Shown here: positions 60,161-64,000 of the stretch, in pieces
Layout: each line of letters begins with the position of its first letter
Position numbering within the stretch: the first letter of the stretch is position 1
Origin: Planctomyces sp. SH-PL62
Lineage (GTDB): Bacteria > Planctomycetota > Planctomycetia > Isosphaerales > Isosphaeraceae
Length of the DNA: 64,000 nucleotides
Direction of reading: 5' to 3'
Assembly: GCF_001610895.1 (NCBI RefSeq)
Contig: NZ_CP011273.1
Span: 992,001 to 1,056,000, forward strand
The notes under the pieces: model-generated
The model's database searches: none
Seen by the model: only the letters and a program-made list of their open reading frames with translations
Told to the model about the DNA's origin: nothing
Program-made: the position numbers and the translations under genes

Positions 60161-61312
60161 ATGCCCGTCCAACCGTTTCGGGGGAGCGACTGGCCGACGC
60201 TGGGCGTCGAGCTGGAGATGCAGATCATCGACCGGGAGACGAAGGATCTGTCGCCGGTGGGCGACGACATTTTGGGGACGATCCCGGAGGAGTTCGCGAA
60301 GTCGGTCAAGCCTGAGCTTTACCAGTGCTGCGTCGAGGTGAACACGGGGATCTGTCGGGACGTGGACGAGGTGGGCCGAGACCTGGCGGCGAAGCTGGCG
60401 ATGGTGTCGGAGCACGCCGTGGGGTTCGGGGCGGAGGTGGCCTGGGGGGGCGCGCATCCCTTCTCATACTGGCTGGATCAGGATATCTCGGTGAGCGATC
60501 GCTACGCGCAGTTGATCGAGGACAACCAGGACACGATCCGACGCCAGTTGACCTTCGGCCTGCACGTCCACGTCGGGGTCGCCGACGGCGACACGGCGGC
60601 GCGGGCCTGCACGCGGGTCTCGCACTACCTGCCGACGCTCCTCGCGCTATCGGCCAACAGCCCGTTCTGGTGCGGTCGCGACACCGGCCTGAGCTCGTAT
60701 CGCCTGGACGTGATGGGGGTGGCCCCGACCGGCGGTCAGCCGCCGTTCCTTCGCGACTGGGAGTCGTTCGTCCGCCTGGCCGAGCACCTGGCCTCTGTCG
60801 GCTCGATCAAGACGACCAAGGAGCTCTGGTGGGACGTCCGTCCCAGCGATCGCTTCGGGACCGTCGAGGTCCGCATCTGCGACATGCCGACCGACCTGGC
60901 CTCGGTCCAGGGCCTCACGGCCCTGATCCAGTGCCTGATCCACCACATGGCGAGCGACAAGGGGTTCAAGCTGGCCGAGCTGAACGAGTTCGGCCGCCTG
61001 ATGATCCGCCAGAACCGCTGGCGCGCCGCTCGCCACGGGCTCGATGCGGTCCTTGTCGACCCGGAGACGGGGGGCAACGAGGTCGCCCGCGATGCCGTCC
61101 GGCGCATGACCGAGACCCTGGCGCCGACGGCCGAGCACCTCGGTTGCTCGCACTGGTTGGAGCACGCGAGGGCGATGGCCGAACGGCCCGACGGCGCGAC
61201 CCGTCAGCGCGAGGTGTTCGCGAAGACGGGCCGGCTGACCGACGTCGTCCGGTTCCTCGCCGGCGAGGACGTGCTCGCCGAGGAGGGCGTCGACGTCGAG
61301 GTCAAGGCTTGA
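60161..61312 (+). CDS. Carboxylate-amine ligase, YbdK/GCS2 type glutamate-cysteine ligase family
   Basis: A 383-residue protein from the ATG at 60161 (GGGGG 6 bases upstream); 63 additional in-frame codons upstream look non-coding. WPTLGVELEMQIIDRETKDL opens the glutamine-synthetase-like ATP-grasp-type fold of GCS2; VEVNTGICRDVDEVG, HVHVGVADGDTA, SANSPFWCGRDTGLSSYRLD and FGTVEVRICDMPTDLAS are the family motifs. E. coli YbdK has weak glutamate-cysteine ligase activity; the natural reaction of this protein could be that or another amide bond. It overlaps the convergent esterase gene by 11 bases. Confidence 0.88.
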   Translation: MPVQPFRGSDWPTLGVELEMQIIDRETKDLSPVGDDILGTIPEEFAKSVKPELYQCCVEVNTGICRDVDEVGRDLAAKLAMVSEHAVGFGAEVAWGGAHPFSYWLDQDISVSDRYAQLIEDNQDTIRRQLTFGLHVHVGVADGDTAARACTRVSHYLPTLLALSANSPFWCGRDTGLSSYRLDVMGVAPTGGQPPFLRDWESFVRLAEHLASVGSIKTTKELWWDVRPSDRFGTVEVRICDMPTDLASVQGLTALIQCLIHHMASDKGFKLAELNEFGRLMIRQNRWRAARHGLDAVLVDPETGGNEVARDAVRRMTETLAPTAEHLGCSHWLEHARAMAERPDGATRQREVFAKTGRLTDVVRFLAGEDVLAEEGVDVEVKA

Positions 61313-62060
61313 GCTTCAGGTTCCGGGCGTGGAACGCGATCGCTTCCTGGATATGCTTATCCCAGTATTCCCAGTTGTGGTTGCCGGGGAATTCCTCGTA
61401 CTCGTGGGGGACGTGGCGGTCTTCCAAAAACTTGTGGAAGTCGCGGTTGTGCTGGATGAGGAAGTCCTCGGTCCCGCAATCGATCCGGAGGGCCGGGATG
61501 CGGCCGTGGTCGATCCCTTCGAGGATCGCGAACGGGTCTTCCGGCCCCCCCTTCGGCTCCTTGCCGAAGATCCGTTCGAACTCCGGGCTGAGCTTCTTGT
61601 TCTCGGCCGGGTCGGTCCGCAGGAAGGCCAGGGCGCCGGAGTGGGAGTTCACGCTGGCGAACGTCTCGTGGTGCTTCAGCCCGAGCTTGACCGCGCCGTA
61701 GCCTCCCATCGAGAGCCCGCCGATCGCGCGGCCTGCGCGCTCGGCCTTGACGGGGAAGGTGCGTTCGACGAGGCCGAGGACGTCCTTCGTGAGGTCGTCC
61801 TCGTAGGCGTAGCCCTCGGCGGCGTTCGTGTACCAGCCTCGCCCGCCGTCGGGCATGACGACGACGAGGGGCAGCCCGCTGACATACCGTTCGAGGCTGG
61901 TGCGCCGGGCCCAGATGGTGTGGTCGTCGGAGAGTCCGTGGAGGAGGTAGAAGGTCGACCAGGGTCGGGGGATGGCCGGGTCGTCCGGGAAGATGACGTT
62001 GAAGGCCGACGCCTTCGAGAGCGAGCGGCTGAAATACTGGATCGTGGCGAAGGCCATCAC
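61302..62060 (-). CDS. Esterase D/S-formylglutathione-hydrolase-like alpha/beta hydrolase
   Basis: A 252-residue protein. FYLLHGLSDDHTIWARRTSL (oxyanion side), VVVMPDGGRGWYTNAAEGYA, IGGLSMGGYGAVKLGLKHHE (Ser in GLSMGG), DCGTEDFLIQHNRDF (Asp) and FPGNHNWEYWDKHI (His) give a complete triad. Esterase-family (PF00756) members include S-formylglutathione hydrolase, mycolyltransferases and feruloyl esterases. GTG at 62060 or ATG at 62057 may be the start; the GTG overlaps the upstream methyltransferase stop as GTGA. Confidence 0.88.
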   Translation of the reverse strand: MMAFATIQYFSRSLSKASAFNVIFPDDPAIPRPWSTFYLLHGLSDDHTIWARRTSLERYVSGLPLVVVMPDGGRGWYTNAAEGYAYEDDLTKDVLGLVERTFPVKAERAGRAIGGLSMGGYGAVKLGLKHHETFASVNSHSGALAFLRTDPAENKKLSPEFERIFGKEPKGGPEDPFAILEGIDHGRIPALRIDCGTEDFLIQHNRDFHKFLEDRHVPHEYEEFPGNHNWEYWDKHIQEAIAFHARNLKLKP

Positions 62061-63676
62061 GAGTCCTCGGCTGCTGGGGGGCGGGTGACGCGGTTCGTCG
62101 GGGATCGGTCCAGTGTCGGGGCGTCGGCCGGGGAAAGCAACGGGGCGAGGCGCTCGATCTCGGTTTCGATCGTATCGGCCGAGGCTTCGGGCGAGTCGGC
62201 GTTCAGCCCAAGGTCGTCTCGGAGCGCCGCGAGGGCGCGCGCCACCAGCGCCGGGCGGTCCGCTCGGCCGAGGACGACGCCCAGGTCGATCCGCGCCAGC
62301 AGGGCCTTGGTCACCGGCCGCTTCGCGTGTTCGGGCGTGAAGGCCGCGAGCAGCCCGCGCGTGATCGGGTCGTCGCCGAGGGCGGCGAGCACGGCGGCCT
62401 CGGCGGCCGAACGGCAGGGGAGCATGTAGCAGGTGTCGTCCAGGACGGTCGGTCGGCCGTCGACCGGGCCGACGGCTCGGAATCGCGTCGGCCGGTGGAG
62501 CCCGGCGACGGCCGTCTTGTACGGGGCGAACGTGTAAGGGCCGACCCCGAACAGGGCGAACGGCGGCCGACCCTCGTAGATCGACGACCGCCGCCTTGCG
62601 AAGCGGTCGGCGTGGCGTTCGAGGTAAGCCCAGAGCCTCGGTGCGGCGGCGGCGAGATCGCGCGTGTCGTCGCCGAGCTTCGCCTGGGTGACGATCAAGC
62701 CGCGCTGGGGCCGCTCGCGCGCAGGCCGCTTCAGGTCGGCCCCCTTGAGGAGCGGGTAGACGTGGTCGGGCTCGACTTCCACGATCTCGCCCAGGCCGTT
62801 GCGGAGCAGGCCGCCGGGCGACTCCGCGGTCAACTCCATGACGCTCGCGGCGTCGTGCTTGACCCCTTGCCGCCAGACGACCGGACTCTCGCCGATCGCG
62901 AACTCGTGCGCGAGCGCGGCGTCGAGGTCGGTCGCGTAGAGGCCCCGGACCGTCCCCATCGAGCGTACCGGGGCCTTCGATCCGGGATCGGGGAAGACGA
63001 GGACGCGTCCCGATCCGGGCTGATCAGTCTGGCCCAGCGAGATCGTCAGGAAGCAGGCCCCGACCGAGGCGCCGAACCAGCGTCGCGCGTCGATCTCGAC
63101 GAGTTCGGCGGCGGCCAGCGGTGGGCCGGACCGATCGAGTCGCCGGAGGACGGCACGCGCGACGGCCGTCTTGCAGAGCAGGGCGATGGTCGGCGCCTGA
63201 TCGGCCAGGTCCGTGATCAGCTTGAGCCAGACGGCCTCGCCGAGATCGAAGTTGGCCGCCCCGGTGCGTGCGTCGAGGCCACCGAGCTTCGCGGCGTTGT
63301 TCTTCGCGGGGAGGTTCCCGCTCCCCAGTTTCCCCAACTCGGCGTTCGTGACCCACGGGGGATTGCCGACGACGAGGATCGGCCCGTCGCCGGTCCACGG
63401 GAGCTGGGCGAAATCGACGTCGAAGACGTCGGCGTGGAGGATCGTCGCCTGATCGCCGAGGGCCGCGCGCGATTGATCGCAGTACTCGGCCTGCAACTCG
63501 ACGCCGATCACTTCGCGCGGGGGCGTCGGCGAGGCGAGGACGGCTTTGAGGAAGCCCCCTCGCCCGCAGGTCGGTTCGAGCACGCGGGACCAGCGGTCGC
63601 CGATCGGCCCGAGCCTTCGGACGAGCGCGGCGGCCAGTTCCGGCGGCGTCTGGAAATCGCCGAGGTCTCTACGCAA
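62057..63676 (-). CDS. N6-adenine-type DNA methyltransferase (Eco57I/TaqI-like), orphan
   Basis: A 539-residue protein from a TTG at 63676 with GAGG 9 bases upstream. GDFQTPPELAAALV is motif X, VLEPTCGRGGFLKAVL motif I (SAM binding, ~33-45), VIGVELQAEYC motif II and ILVVGNPPWVTNAELG motif IV with the catalytic NPPW (105-108). The C-terminal ~300 residues (LKGADLKRPARERPQRGLIV, FALFGVGPYTFAPYKTAVAG) fit the target-recognition part of Eco57I-type enzymes. No nuclease gene is adjacent. It is translationally coupled to the esterase. Confidence 0.88.
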   Translation of the reverse strand: MRRDLGDFQTPPELAAALVRRLGPIGDRWSRVLEPTCGRGGFLKAVLASPTPPREVIGVELQAEYCDQSRAALGDQATILHADVFDVDFAQLPWTGDGPILVVGNPPWVTNAELGKLGSGNLPAKNNAAKLGGLDARTGAANFDLGEAVWLKLITDLADQAPTIALLCKTAVARAVLRRLDRSGPPLAAAELVEIDARRWFGASVGACFLTISLGQTDQPGSGRVLVFPDPGSKAPVRSMGTVRGLYATDLDAALAHEFAIGESPVVWRQGVKHDAASVMELTAESPGGLLRNGLGEIVEVEPDHVYPLLKGADLKRPARERPQRGLIVTQAKLGDDTRDLAAAAPRLWAYLERHADRFARRRSSIYEGRPPFALFGVGPYTFAPYKTAVAGLHRPTRFRAVGPVDGRPTVLDDTCYMLPCRSAAEAAVLAALGDDPITRGLLAAFTPEHAKRPVTKALLARIDLGVVLGRADRPALVARALAALRDDLGLNADSPEASADTIETEIERLAPLLSPADAPTLDRSPTNRVTRPPAAEDS

Positions 63677-63754
63677 GCGGACGCGCCTCGGCTTTCAAAC
63701 TTAGCGACAGTCCGGGAAATTCCTGCGAGGAGATGGACCGTGGGCGCTACGGGA

Positions 63755-63776
63755 CACGGGTCGCGTACGACCCGTG
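63755..63776. repeat. Perfect 9-bp hairpin between metG and the methyltransferase gene
   Basis: CACGGGTCG (63755-63763) pairs perfectly with CGACCCGTG (63768-63776) around CGTA. On the minus strand it lies about 70 bases after the metG stop, so it could end metG transcription, although no T-run follows. It could equally be a dispersed palindrome. Confidence 0.4.
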
Positions 63777-63847
63777 GCACCCTGCACGGAACTCCGAGCG
63801 TGGGAGGCGCCCAGAACAGGGGGGCGAACCCGCTTCGGGATGGCCTC

Positions 63848-64000
63848 TTACTTGATCCTGGCGCCGGGGACGCACTCGGCGTCGTCGACGGTCAGCAGGA
63901 TGACCTTCTCGCCCGAGGTCGCAGCCAGGAGCATGCCGTTGGACGTCTCGCCGCGGAGCATCGCCGGCGCGAGGTTGTCGACGATCACGATGTTCTTGCC
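63848..64000 (-). CDS. metG: Methionyl-tRNA synthetase C-terminal tRNA-binding domain (5' part outside window)
   Basis: Only the last 50 codons are in view. They read GKNIVIVDNLAPAMLRGETS, NGMLLAATSGEKVILLTVDD and AECVPGARIK, then TAA. This is the end of the OB-fold tRNA-binding (Trbp111-type) domain present at the C-terminus of many bacterial MetRS. A stand-alone tRNA-binding protein or PheT N-terminal domain is less likely, given the 'N.apa.lrG..S.GMlLaa' pattern ending the protein. The rest of the gene cannot be assessed. Confidence 0.75.
   Translation of the reverse strand, partial: GKNIVIVDNLAPAMLRGETSNGMLLAATSGEKVILLTVDDAECVPGARIK

Noticed and set aside
1-64000. tRNA, rRNA, CRISPR arrays, insertion sequences or prophage genes
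   Set aside because: I looked through the intergenic regions and found no tRNA-like cloverleaf, regular spacer array, transposase or phage structural gene; small RNAs cannot be excluded by eye.

Overview
This 64 kb window is high-GC (roughly 70%), tightly packed bacterial chromosome from a planctomycete, most likely the Isosphaeraceae. The pointers are two type-IV-prepilin-like DUF1559 proteins, a TIGR03067-type small secreted protein, secreted proteins with an N-terminal LEPR-XLL-like motif (ERLESRIQLS, VERLDARVVLS, LEHRTLLT), an ECF sigma factor with a membrane-spanning extension, FG-GAP and DUF1573 proteins, and frequent GTG/TTG starts. I saw no tRNA, rRNA, insertion sequence, prophage or CRISPR array. 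Both ends cut genes: a GT4 glycosyltransferase at the left and methionyl-tRNA synthetase at the right.

Layout. 1-4.6 kb: envelope and polysaccharide genes (GT4 transferase, DUF2007 protein, a secreted protein with PTSYVVP repeats, an O-antigen-ligase-like protein with a TPR tail). 4.6-8.4 kb: a four-gene minus-strand operon coding for a YukD-like ubiquitin-like protein, an E2-like protein with a catalytic-type Cys, an E1-like adenylating enzyme with a UBA2/UBA3-like Cys arrangement, and a JAMM/JAB deubiquitinase-like protein anchored by two membrane helices around a long coiled coil. This is the standout system. 8.7-12.3 kb: two unknown secreted proteins, an NAD-dependent epimerase and inorganic pyrophosphatase. 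12.6-15.3 kb: an ECF sigma factor and a tandem trypsin-like protease, probably one fused gene split by a one-base deletion. 15.4-30 kb: mostly secreted or housekeeping singletons (GDPD, FG-GAP protein, trypsin-like protease, polytopic membrane protein, IMPase, a DisA_N-like protein, subtilase, DUF3006 plus metallo-beta-lactamase pair, alpha/beta hydrolase). 30-39 kb: a sarcosine-oxidase-like enzyme, a large esterase, then hisS-hisZ-hisG joined by 4-bp overlaps, a response regulator, D-lactate dehydrogenase and a PilZ protein. 39.8-48 kb: Mpo1-like protein, four-heme cytochrome lipoprotein, DUF1573 protein, methyltransferase, two DUF1559 proteins flanking tsaB, and a lipoprotein. 48-64 kb: metallophosphoesterase, yidC, mnmE, fucU, a TPR membrane protein, a subtilase with discoidin repeats, recN, a glutamate-cysteine-ligase-like enzyme, an esterase coupled to an orphan DNA methyltransferase, and the end of metG.

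The Ubl-E2-E1-JAB genes are the clearest functional unit: activation (E1), transfer (E2) and removal (JAB) of a small modifier, with removal tied to the membrane. A second theme is technical. Three genes (sigma factor/protease, DUF3006, subtilase C-terminus) read correctly only if one base is restored in a G/C run, so the assembly may carry homopolymer deletions and genes around these points should be read with that in mind.
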